Part shown: one piece after another, positions 1-7,090 of the stretch
Numbering within the stretch: position 1 is the stretch's first letter
How the letters are laid out: the number at the start of each line of letters is the position of its first letter
Assembly (NCBI RefSeq): GCF_014635305.1
Contig: NZ_BMCS01000003.1
Coordinates: 248,001 to 312,000, forward strand
Source of the DNA: Williamsia phyllosphaerae
GTDB lineage: Bacteria > Actinomycetota > Actinomycetes > Mycobacteriales > Mycobacteriaceae
DNA length: 64,000 nucleotides
Direction: 5' to 3'
Notes under the pieces: model-generated
Databases searched by the model: none
What the model was told of the DNA's origin: nothing
What the model saw: the letters and a program-made list of their open reading frames with translations, nothing else
Position numbers and translations under genes: made by a program

Positions 1-369
1 GACACCCACCAGTTCGGCTGGCTGACGATGGTGTCCGAGGCGCTGCAGTCGGCGGTGCTCGTCCCCGAGGCGTTCTCGGGTGCGGGCCTCGTCTACGCAC
101 TGGTCGGCCACGAGTGTTCCAGACAGATCGACTGGGCCGAGGCGGAGAGTGTCATCGACCTCGTCCGTACGGTCGGCGACGCCGAGGTGGCGGTCGTGTT
201 CAAGGAGTCCGAGCCCGGGGAGTGGACGGTGTCGATGCGGTCGCGCTCCGACGTCGACCTCGTCCCACTGGCCCGGACACAGGGCGGTGGCGGACACCGG
301 CACGCCGCCGGGTTCAGCATCACCGGCTCGGCCACCGAGGTCGTCGAGAAGCTGCTCGCCTCGGTGTGA
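1..369 (+). CDS. nrnA: DHH-family phosphoesterase NrnA, C-terminal part
   Basis: The frame is open from the first base, so only the last 122 residues are present. They form a DHHA1 domain, recognised by the glycine-rich GGGGHRHAAGF motif at about residues 95-105 of the fragment, which contacts nucleic acid in this family. NrnA-type enzymes degrade very short oligoribonucleotides, dephosphorylate pAp, and in actinobacteria also cleave c-di-AMP; the catalytic DHH half lies outside the window. The stop codon overlaps the start of the MATE gene by four bases (GTGA), so the two genes are translationally coupled. Family assignment is firm; exact substrate is inferred. Confidence 0.85.
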   Translation, partial: DTHQFGWLTMVSEALQSAVLVPEAFSGAGLVYALVGHECSRQIDWAEAESVIDLVRTVGDAEVAVVFKESEPGEWTVSMRSRSDVDLVPLARTQGGGGHRHAAGFSITGSATEVVEKLLASV

Positions 370-1715
370 GCAGCCCCGCGACCGACGAGAGCATCGATCC
401 GTCGGCGGTCCCGAGCGTGCGGACCATCCTGCACCTGTCCGTCTCGGCGCTGGCGGTCCTGGTCGCCGAACCGCTGTACCTCATGGAGGATCTCGCGGTC
501 GTCGGCCGCCTCGGTGCCGTCGCGCTGGCCGCACTCGGTGTCGGTTCGCTGATCCTCGGCGTGGTCAGCACCCAGCTCACCTTCCTCTCCTACGGGACGA
601 CGGCCCGCTCGTCCCGACTGTTCGGGCGCGGCGACCGTACGGGTGCGGTCGCCGAGGGGATCGCGGCCAGCTGGATCGCCGTCGTCGTCGGACTCGTGAT
701 CGTCGGCGTCATGCAGGTCATCGCGCCCTGGGTGGTCGGGGTCATCGCGCCGTCCGGCGGGGTGTCGGGGGAGGCGACCGGCTGGGTGCGGATCGCGGTG
801 TGCGGTGTCCCGCTGATCCTGTTGTCGATGGCGGGCAACGGCTGGATGCGCGGCGTGCAGGACACGCGACGTCCGGTCGTCTACGTCGCGGTCGGACTCG
901 GCGTCAGCGCCGTCATCTGCCCACTGCTGGTGCACGGGCTGCTCGGCTTCCCGGACATGGGGCTACACGGCAGTGCGGTGGCCAACCTCGTCGGCCAGTC
1001 CATCAGCGGTCTGCTCTTCGCACAGCGCCTCCTCGCCGAGAGGAGTTCGACCGGTCTGCGGCCGCGCTGGGCGACCATCCGCGCGCAGCTCGCCCTCGCC
1101 CGAGACCTCATCGTGCGCAGCCTGTCGTTCCAGGTCTGCTTCCTCTCCGCCGCCGCGGTGGCCGCGCGATTCGGCGTCGCGTCGCTCGCCGCGCACCAGC
1201 TGGTCCTGCAGCTGTGGAACTTCGTGTCGTTGCTGCTCGACTCGCTGGCCATCGCGGCGCAGTCGCTGGTCGGTGCCGCGCTGGGCGCGAAGGCGATCCC
1301 CGGCGCGATCGGTGTGGCCCGCAGGGTGACGGTGCTGTCGGTCGCCGCATCCCTGGGGCTGGTGGCGCTCTTCGCGGCCGGGCAGCCCGTACTCGCCCGG
1401 ATCTTCACCGACGACCGTGACGTGCTCGACGCCGTGGTCACGCCGTGGTGGTTCTTCGTCGCCATGTTGCCGGTAGCCGGTGTGGTGTTCGCCCTCGACG
1501 GGGTCCTGTTGGGTGGTGGGGACGCGGCCTATCTGCGGACCACCACCGTCGTGTGTGCGCTGGTCGGCTTCCTGCCGATGATCTGGGCGTCGCTGGCGTT
1601 CGACTGGGGACTCGCGGGCATCTGGACCGGCCTGTGCCTGTTCATGCTGTTCCGGCTCGTCGCTCTCGTCGCGCGCATGTCCACCGGCCGGTGGACGGCG
1701 ATCGAACTGCGCTGA
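366..1715 (+). CDS. dinF: MATE-family efflux protein (DinF-like)
   Basis: A 449-residue, almost wholly hydrophobic protein of the size expected for a 12-helix MATE transporter, which exports drugs or metabolites using a sodium or proton gradient. The second helix region contains the typical EPLYLMEDLAVVGRLG stretch (about residues 36-51), matching the family pattern in which an acidic residue follows a short polar segment. The GTG start at 366 overlaps the nrnA stop by four bases; no ATG is nearby and the MATE-like sequence begins shortly after, so the GTG is preferred. The nrnA-MATE pairing also occurs in M. tuberculosis. The exported substrate cannot be told from sequence. Confidence 0.85.
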   Translation: MSSPATDESIDPSAVPSVRTILHLSVSALAVLVAEPLYLMEDLAVVGRLGAVALAALGVGSLILGVVSTQLTFLSYGTTARSSRLFGRGDRTGAVAEGIAASWIAVVVGLVIVGVMQVIAPWVVGVIAPSGGVSGEATGWVRIAVCGVPLILLSMAGNGWMRGVQDTRRPVVYVAVGLGVSAVICPLLVHGLLGFPDMGLHGSAVANLVGQSISGLLFAQRLLAERSSTGLRPRWATIRAQLALARDLIVRSLSFQVCFLSAAAVAARFGVASLAAHQLVLQLWNFVSLLLDSLAIAAQSLVGAALGAKAIPGAIGVARRVTVLSVAASLGLVALFAAGQPVLARIFTDDRDVLDAVVTPWWFFVAMLPVAGVVFALDGVLLGGGDAAYLRTTTVVCALVGFLPMIWASLAFDWGLAGIWTGLCLFMLFRLVALVARMSTGRWTAIELR

Positions 1716-1822
1716 GGCCGTGCGCGTGCCGGGGCGGTCGGCCCCGCCCGGACCGGCCGATACAGTTGACGCCGACGGTGACGGCCCATCCGGGTCGGCC
1801 GGCACGGCTGGGAAGGAGACCG

Positions 1823-2797
1823 GTGGCCACGCTCTGGGCGATCAGCGACCTGCATGTCGGGCATCGCGGGAACGAGGCGATCCTCGACAAGATCCGACCG
1901 GAGGGCGACGACGACTGGCTCATCGTGGCCGGTGACGTCGCCGAGCGCACCGACGAGATCGCCGAGACCCTGCGGCGGCTCAAGCAGCGTTTCTCCACCG
2001 TCATCTGGACGCCCGGTAACCACGAGCTCTACACCACCGCGAAGGACCCGCTGCAGATCCACGGTGTCGCCCGCTACGACTACCTCGTCGCGAGCTGCCG
2101 CGAACTGCACGTCATCACCCCGGAGGACATCTATCCGCTGTTCGATCCCGGTGACGGCACACCGCCGGTCCGGGTCGTCCCGATGTTCCTGCTCTACGAC
2201 TACACCTTCCGGCCGGCCGGGACGACGAACAAGATCCAGGCGCTCGCGGTGGCGCGGGAGAACAACGTGGTCGCGACCGACGAGTTCCTGCTCTCACCCG
2301 AACCCTTCGGGACGCGCGACGCGTGGGGTCGTGACCGGGTCGAGCGGACCCGTAGACGACTCCACGCCCTCGACCCGAGTGAGCAGACAGTCCTGATCAA
2401 CCACTGGCCGCTGCGTCGTGAGCCCACCGACACGCTGATGTACCCCGAGTTCGCGCTGTGGTGCGGCACCGAGCTCACCCACGACTGGCACACCCGCTAC
2501 AACGCGGCCTGCTGTGTCTACGGCCACCTCCACATCCCGCGAACCACCTGGTACGACGACGTCCGGTTCGAAGAGGTCTCCGTCGGCTATCCGCGCGAGT
2601 GGCAACGCCGCGGACTCCCGGATCCGTTGCTGCGCAGGATCACCCCGGACCAGGGCCTGCGTCCCGACGACCTGCCCGAACACGGCGCGCGCTTCGAGCT
2701 CCCGCCCGACTACCGCGAACGCGCGGCGGAGTTCAAGGCGAACATCGAGGCGAAACGAGCCGAGGCGAAGGCCAAGCGGGACGGCGGTTCCCGATGA
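1823..2797 (+). CDS. pptH: Metallophosphoesterase, PptH-like phosphopantetheinyl hydrolase
   Basis: A calcineurin-fold phosphoesterase of 324 residues. Metal-binding motifs are visible in order: SDLHVGHRG (about residues 8-16), AGDVAE (about 36-41), GNHELY (about 68-73), a late NHWP (about 194-197) and GHLH (about 234-237). The GTG start at 1823 is preceded by a strong GGAAGGAG ribosome site. The stop overlaps pptT by four bases. In M. tuberculosis the gene in the same position (Rv2795c, PptH) removes phosphopantetheine from carrier proteins and so opposes PptT. The same function is inferred here from family plus the tight pairing; a generic phosphodiesterase role is the alternative. Confidence 0.8.
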   Translation: MATLWAISDLHVGHRGNEAILDKIRPEGDDDWLIVAGDVAERTDEIAETLRRLKQRFSTVIWTPGNHELYTTAKDPLQIHGVARYDYLVASCRELHVITPEDIYPLFDPGDGTPPVRVVPMFLLYDYTFRPAGTTNKIQALAVARENNVVATDEFLLSPEPFGTRDAWGRDRVERTRRRLHALDPSEQTVLINHWPLRREPTDTLMYPEFALWCGTELTHDWHTRYNAACCVYGHLHIPRTTWYDDVRFEEVSVGYPREWQRRGLPDPLLRRITPDQGLRPDDLPEHGARFELPPDYRERAAEFKANIEAKRAEAKAKRDGGSR

Positions 2798-3447
2798 TCG
2801 AGCAGGTCCTCCCGAGTGCGGTGGTGGCGGCCGAGGCGTTCGGCGACGAGGCCGACGGCGCACTGTTGCCCGCCGAGGAGTCGTTGGTCGCCCGAGCGGT
2901 CGACAAGCGGCGGTCGGAGTTCACCACCGCCCGGACGCTGGCGCGTCGCGCACTCGGTGAACTGGGGGTCGAGCCGGTGCCGATCCTGCGTGGTGACAAG
3001 GGCCAACCGTTGTGGCCGCGCGGTGTCGTCGGGAGCCTGACCCACTGCGACGGGTATCGGGCCGCGGTGGTGGCCCACAAGCTCGCGCAACGTTCCCTGG
3101 GAATCGACGCCGAGCCACACGGCGACCTCCCCGAGGGGGTCCTCGACCACGTCAGCCTGCCCGCCGAGCGGGACGTGCTCGCGACCCGACCCGACGGCCT
3201 GCACTGGGACCGACTGTTGTTCTGCGCCAAGGAGGCCACCTACAAGGCCTGGTTCCCGCTCACCGAGCGGTGGCTGGGATTCGAGGACGCGCACATCACC
3301 TTCACCCCGACCGGTCCGGACTCCGGGACGTTCCGCTCGCAGATCCTGATCGACGGCTCGGTCATCGACGGCGGCCCACCGCTTTCGATGCTCGACGGGC
3401 GGTGGCGGGTCGAGCGCGGTCTCGTCGTCACCACCATCAGCCTGTGA
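2794..3447 (+). CDS. pptT: 4'-phosphopantetheinyl transferase PptT
   Basis: A 217-residue Sfp/EntD-type enzyme that transfers phosphopantetheine from CoA to the serine of carrier domains in fatty-acid, polyketide and nonribosomal synthases. Seen in the sequence: GSLTHCDGYRAA (about residues 80-91), the magnesium-binding SLGIDAEPH (about 103-111) and the WDRLLFCAKEATYKAWFP helix (about 135-152), all family signatures. The ATG overlaps the pptH stop (ATGA). In mycolic-acid bacteria PptT serves the large multidomain synthases; in this window the obvious client is the adenylation-carrier-thioesterase protein at 10763. truB follows with another four-base overlap. Confidence 0.92.
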   Translation: MIEQVLPSAVVAAEAFGDEADGALLPAEESLVARAVDKRRSEFTTARTLARRALGELGVEPVPILRGDKGQPLWPRGVVGSLTHCDGYRAAVVAHKLAQRSLGIDAEPHGDLPEGVLDHVSLPAERDVLATRPDGLHWDRLLFCAKEATYKAWFPLTERWLGFEDAHITFTPTGPDSGTFRSQILIDGSVIDGGPPLSMLDGRWRVERGLVVTTISL

Positions 3448-4412
3448 ACGAGCGCGCGGAGATGGACGCCGACAACACCAGCACCGACCACACGAGCACC
3501 CAGAACACGGGCGGCGAGAACCGCAGCATCGCGACGGCCGGACTCGTCGTGGTCGACAAACCCGGGGGCATCACCAGCCACGACGTCGTCGCCCGATGCC
3601 GAAAGGCGTTCAAGACCCGACGCATCGGCCACGCGGGAACCCTGGATCCGATGGCCACCGGGGTGCTCGTGCTCGGGGTCGAGCGTGCCACCAAACTCCT
3701 CGGCCTCCTGTCGCTGACCACGAAGTCGTACGAGGCCACGATCCGGCTCGGAGCGTCGTCCGACACCGACGACGCCGAGGGCGTGGTCTCCGGGCGTGCC
3801 GACATCACCGGCCTGACCCCGGAGCAGGTGACCGACGCGATCGGCGCGTTCGTCGGCGAGATCGATCAGGTCCCGGCCACGGTCAGCGCGATCAAGGTCG
3901 ACGGACAGCGTGCGCACGCGCTGGCGCGGCAGGGGACCGAGTTCGAACTGAACTCCCGTCGGGTGACGGTGACCCGATTCGATGTCGTCGACCACCGGAT
4001 CGCCGACGGATGGTTCGACCTCGACGTGGTCGTCGACTGCTCGTCGGGCACCTACATCCGTTCGCTCGCACGGGATCTCGGGTCGTCGCTCGGTGTCGGT
4101 GGGCACCTCACCGCACTGCGGCGCACCGCGGTCGGACCGTTCGACCTCGACCAGGCCACCCCGCTCGAGCAGATCGAGCAGCACGGTGAGCTGACCTTCG
4201 ACATCGACCGGGCGGTCGCGGTGGCGTTCCCGCACCGCGTCATCGGCCCCGACGAATCCGAGGCCATCAGCCAGGGCCGTTGGCTCGAACCGGTCGGCAT
4301 CAAGGGGGTCCACGCCGCCATCGACGAGAACGGCCGCGCGATCGCGCTGCTGCAGGAGAAGGGCAAGCGGGCCGGATCGGTGATGGTGGTCCGGCCGGCG
4401 ACGCTGCGCTGA
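3444..4412 (+). CDS. truB: tRNA pseudouridine-55 synthase TruB
   Basis: Makes pseudouridine at position 55 in the T-loop of tRNAs. Signatures: VVDKPGGITSHDVV (about residues 34-47), the catalytic aspartate in GHAGTLDPMATGVL (about 62-75), and CSSGTYIRSLARDLG (about 199-213). The GTG at 3444 overlaps the pptT stop by four bases and gives 322 residues with a polar, threonine- and asparagine-rich lead of about 30 residues; the ATG at 3462 is an alternative start and would remove only six residues. Last gene of the operon that begins at nrnA or pptH, ending against the convergent mntR with only 16 bases between. Confidence 0.95.
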   Translation: MNERAEMDADNTSTDHTSTQNTGGENRSIATAGLVVVDKPGGITSHDVVARCRKAFKTRRIGHAGTLDPMATGVLVLGVERATKLLGLLSLTTKSYEATIRLGASSDTDDAEGVVSGRADITGLTPEQVTDAIGAFVGEIDQVPATVSAIKVDGQRAHALARQGTEFELNSRRVTVTRFDVVDHRIADGWFDLDVVVDCSSGTYIRSLARDLGSSLGVGGHLTALRRTAVGPFDLDQATPLEQIEQHGELTFDIDRAVAVAFPHRVIGPDESEAISQGRWLEPVGIKGVHAAIDENGRAIALLQEKGKRAGSVMVVRPATLR

Positions 4413-4428
4413 GCTGACGGGGTCGCGG

Positions 4429-5163
4429 TCAGGCGCTGTGGCCGGCGACCGGATCGAGCCAGATGGCGCGGGTGGCGATATCGCCGAGGTCGATGGGTTC
4501 GGCGCCCTCCACCGCGACGGCGACGGTGCCCGCGAACGGACGCTGCTCGACCACCTCGATGTGGCGGTCGAGCGCGATGCCGACGGAGTCGAAGTAGCGC
4601 AACATGTCCGGGTCGGTGTCGGCGATGCGAGCGACCCGACCGAGAGCGCCGGGACCGAAGTCCGCGAGCTGACGGGCACTGGACTCGGGGACCGTCCCGT
4701 GCAGGTCGGGGATGGGATCGCCGTGCGGGTCACGGGTCGGGTTGCCCAGTTTGGTGTCGAGGCGTTCCATCAGGCGTTCGGAGACCGCGTGCTCGAGGAC
4801 CTCGGCCTCGTCGTGCACCTCGTCCCAGCCGTATCCGAGTTCACGGACGAGGAACGTCTCTATCAAGCGGTGTCGGCGGACCATCAGCACCGCGGCCGAC
4901 CGGCCGATCTCGGTGAGCGTCACCGACCCGTACCGCTCGTGCGACACCAGCCCCTGATCGGCGAGTTTGCGGACGGCCTCCGACACCGTCGACGGTGAGA
5001 CCGCGAGCTTCTCGGCCAGGAGTTTCGTGGTCACCTTCGTCTCCGACCACTCCTGCGCCGTCCAGATGACCTTCAGATAGTCCTGTGCGACAGCGGACAG
5101 TTCGGCGACCGGGATCGTTGCCGCCGGTGCATGAGTGCTCGGCGCGCCGTCGGGGGAAGGCAT
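4429..5163 (-). CDS. mntR: Metal-dependent DtxR-family repressor (MntR/SirR)
   Basis: A 244-residue regulator with the three DtxR-family parts: an N-terminal winged helix (LAEKLAVSPSTVSEAVRKL, about residues 48-66), a metal-binding and dimer domain (RRHRLIETFLVRELG, about 95-109, then a region rich in E, D and H), and a C-terminal SH3-like FeoA domain. Its closest mycobacterial counterpart by position is SirR/MntR, between truB and ribF, which senses manganese and represses manganese uptake. IdeR is a related alternative, but synteny favours MntR. A TerC-type gene under a manganese riboswitch lies at 44131, so both importer control and an efflux system are suggested here. Confidence 0.8.
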   Translation of the reverse strand: MPSPDGAPSTHAPAATIPVAELSAVAQDYLKVIWTAQEWSETKVTTKLLAEKLAVSPSTVSEAVRKLADQGLVSHERYGSVTLTEIGRSAAVLMVRRHRLIETFLVRELGYGWDEVHDEAEVLEHAVSERLMERLDTKLGNPTRDPHGDPIPDLHGTVPESSARQLADFGPGALGRVARIADTDPDMLRYFDSVGIALDRHIEVVEQRPFAGTVAVAVEGAEPIDLGDIATRAIWLDPVAGHSA

Positions 5164-5246
5164 TGTCTGAGCTTAGGTCAGCCTGGCCGTTCCCCGAAGT
5201 ACCGGTGCTGACACGGGGAGGTCTGGTCCGGTTCACCGCGCACCCG

Positions 5247-5252
5247 TAGGCT
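5247..5252 (+). promoter_or_regulatory. Probable -10 box of ribF, leaderless
   Basis: TAGGCT ends six bases before the GTG of ribF. That leaves no room for a ribosome binding site, and none is seen, so the transcript probably begins at or next to the start codon. No convincing -35 box is visible. Confidence 0.5.
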
Positions 5253-5258
5253 TGCCCC

Positions 5259-6251
5259 GTGTTGCGATGGCGAGGGTTGGAGGATATCCCCGCGGGTTGG
5301 GGCCGATGTGTCGTCACCATCGGGGTGTTCGACGGCGTGCACCGCGGTCACGCGCAGTTGATCAAGACCGCGACCTCGGCCGCGGCCGAGCGCGGTGTCC
5401 CCGCGGTGCTCATGACCTTCGACCCGCATCCCGCCGAGGTCGTCCGACCGGGTAGCCACCCGCCGCAGCTGTCGACGCTGACCCGACGCGCGGAGCTCGC
5501 CGAGGAACTCGGCATCGACGTGTTCTGCGTGATGCCGTTCACCCCGGTGCTGGCGGCGCAGAGCCCCAAGGACTTCGCCCACGGGGTGCTGGTCGAGGGA
5601 CTGCACGCCGCCGACGTGGTCGTCGGCGCGAACTTCACCTTCGGCAAGAAGGCGGCGGGCACGGTCGAGGTGCTGACCGACCTCGGCCGCAAATTCGGTT
5701 TCGACGTGCAGGCGGTGTCGTTGCTCGGGGAGGACGGCGCCGACGGATCGACCAAGTCCACCGTCACCTTCTCCTCCACCTACATCCGGTCCTGCGTCGC
5801 CGCCGGCGACGTCGAGGCCGCGGCCGAGGCGCTGGGCCGGCCCCACCGTGTCGAGGGTGTCGTCGTCCGGGGTGACGGGCGCGGACGTGAGCTCGGGTAC
5901 CCGACCGCCAACGTGGCCCCGCCGATGTACTCGGCCATCCCGTCCGACGGCGTGTACGCCGCCTGGTTCACCGTGCTCGGTGCCGGGCCGGTCGTGGGAC
6001 AGGTCGTGCCGGGGGAGAGCTACCGTGCGGCGGTGTCGGTGGGGTCCAACCCCACGTTCTCCGGACGGACCCGCACGGTCGAGGCGTTCGTGCTCGACAC
6101 CAAGGCCGACCTGTACGGCCAGCACGTGGCCGTCGACTTCGTCGGGCGTGTCCGCGGCATGGAGAAGTTCGACTCGGTCGACGCTCTGATCGAGCAGATG
6201 GACGACGACGTCGTCGCGACGCGCGCGGTGTTGGCCGACCCCGTCGTCTGA
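5259..6251 (+). CDS. ribF: Bifunctional riboflavin kinase / FMN adenylyltransferase
   Basis: Converts riboflavin to FMN and then FAD. The N-terminal adenylyltransferase half shows TIGVFDGVHRGHAQLI (about residues 20-35), MTFDPHPAEV (about 52-61) and the STYIRS motif (about 172-177). The C-terminal kinase half shows GDGRGRELGYPTANV (about 206-220). At 330 residues it has the normal length for the two-domain enzyme. The start is a GTG just behind a TAGGCT box, so the message is probably leaderless. It is transcribed away from mntR and toward rpsO. The choline island downstream encodes several flavoenzymes, which use its product, but no regulatory link is visible. Confidence 0.95.
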   Translation: MLRWRGLEDIPAGWGRCVVTIGVFDGVHRGHAQLIKTATSAAAERGVPAVLMTFDPHPAEVVRPGSHPPQLSTLTRRAELAEELGIDVFCVMPFTPVLAAQSPKDFAHGVLVEGLHAADVVVGANFTFGKKAAGTVEVLTDLGRKFGFDVQAVSLLGEDGADGSTKSTVTFSSTYIRSCVAAGDVEAAAEALGRPHRVEGVVVRGDGRGRELGYPTANVAPPMYSAIPSDGVYAAWFTVLGAGPVVGQVVPGESYRAAVSVGSNPTFSGRTRTVEAFVLDTKADLYGQHVAVDFVGRVRGMEKFDSVDALIEQMDDDVVATRAVLADPVV

Positions 6252-6266
6252 CCTGCGCCCGCTGAT

Positions 6267-6296
6267 TTGGGTGGGTTCGCTCTGCGCTGGTAGATT
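6267..6296 (+). promoter_or_regulatory. Candidate rpsO promoter
   Basis: TTGGGT (6267-6272) and TAGATT (6291-6296) are separated by 18 bases and lie about 110 bases before the rpsO start, a reasonable vegetative sigma promoter. Seen by eye only. Confidence 0.45.
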
Positions 6297-6404
6297 CGTC
6301 GGTTGGCGCGCGCTGCGGTTCGCGGTGGCCACGCCCGGGACGTCCGACCATGTCGGTCGGCGTCATCCATCAGGACGCGAACATCATCACCAGGAGAATC
6401 ACAC

Positions 6405-6674
6405 GTGGCACTGACCGTCGACCAGAAGAAGACGATCCTCTCCGAGTACGGCCTCCACGAGACCGACACCGGATCCCCCGAGGCGCAGATCGCGATGCTC
6501 ACCAAGCGCATCAGCGACCTGACCGAGCACCTCAAGACCCACAAGCACGATCACCACAGCCGTCGCGGACTGCTGCTGATGGTCGGCCGTCGTCGTCGCC
6601 TGCTCAAGTACGTCGCGAAGGTCGACGTCGCACGCTACCGCGCCCTGATCGAGCGCCTGGGCCTGCGTCGCTGA
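6405..6674 (+). CDS. rpsO: 30S ribosomal protein S15
   Basis: An 89-residue protein, the standard S15 length, that binds the central domain of 16S rRNA early in 30S assembly. Family signatures are TGSPEAQIAMLTKRI (about residues 22-36), the HKHDHHSRRGLL segment (about 46-57) and the basic RRRRLLKYV (about 62-70). It starts at GTG behind an AGGAGAA ribosome site (6392-6398). It is followed by a strong hairpin terminator and then, after a 416-base gap, by pnp; the rpsO-pnp order is conserved across bacteria. Confidence 0.97.
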   Translation: MALTVDQKKTILSEYGLHETDTGSPEAQIAMLTKRISDLTEHLKTHKHDHHSRRGLLLMVGRRRRLLKYVAKVDVARYRALIERLGLRR

Positions 6675-6707
6675 CCTCGTCGCACCGGCTCGACCCATGT
6701 TCTTCAC

Positions 6708-6744
6708 CGCGGACCGCGGCACTCCTCGAGTGTCGCGGTCCGCG
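6708..6744 (+). terminator. Hairpin terminator after rpsO
   Basis: A 16-base-pair stem (6708-6723 with 6729-6744, one G-T pair) closes a five-base loop. It begins 34 bases after the rpsO stop. No long T-run follows, as is usual in actinobacteria. It should separate rpsO from pnp transcription, at least in part. Confidence 0.75.
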
Positions 6745-7090
6745 TCGTTCGCCCCGCGTGCCGCGCGGCGATCAGGTCCTCCGATGCCCAGGTGATACCC
6801 TCGGCGACGGACTAGATGCCACGAGATGACGATCTCCGCACGCGTGCCCTGCGTTCGCGATCGGTCTTCGGTAGTGGCTGCCGGAACCCATGGGTTTGCC
6901 CACACGGTTCCGACCGCTTCGATCGACGGCCGTCGCCGAACCTCCTCCGCCTCCTCTGCGCGGACATTCGCACCTGCGGCGATTTCATTCCTCGGGCATC
7001 GACCCACAGCTCCCGTCCACCTGGACAGGCGCTGATACACCGATGCGCAGCGATCACTCGCGCGCATCGAACGAGAGGAATCATCCACAC
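6745..7090 (+). other. Long pnp leader with a two-tier hairpin
   Basis: This stretch carries no convincing gene. It probably holds the pnp promoter and an untranslated leader. A two-part hairpin is visible: outer arms 6882-6888 and 6906-6912 (CGGAACC/GGTTCCG) enclose inner arms TGGG (6891-6894) and CCCA (6899-6902). In enterobacteria the pnp leader carries a hairpin through which PNPase controls its own synthesis; a similar role here is only a guess. A GAGAGGAA ribosome site at about 7072-7079 precedes the pnp ATG. Confidence 0.4.
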
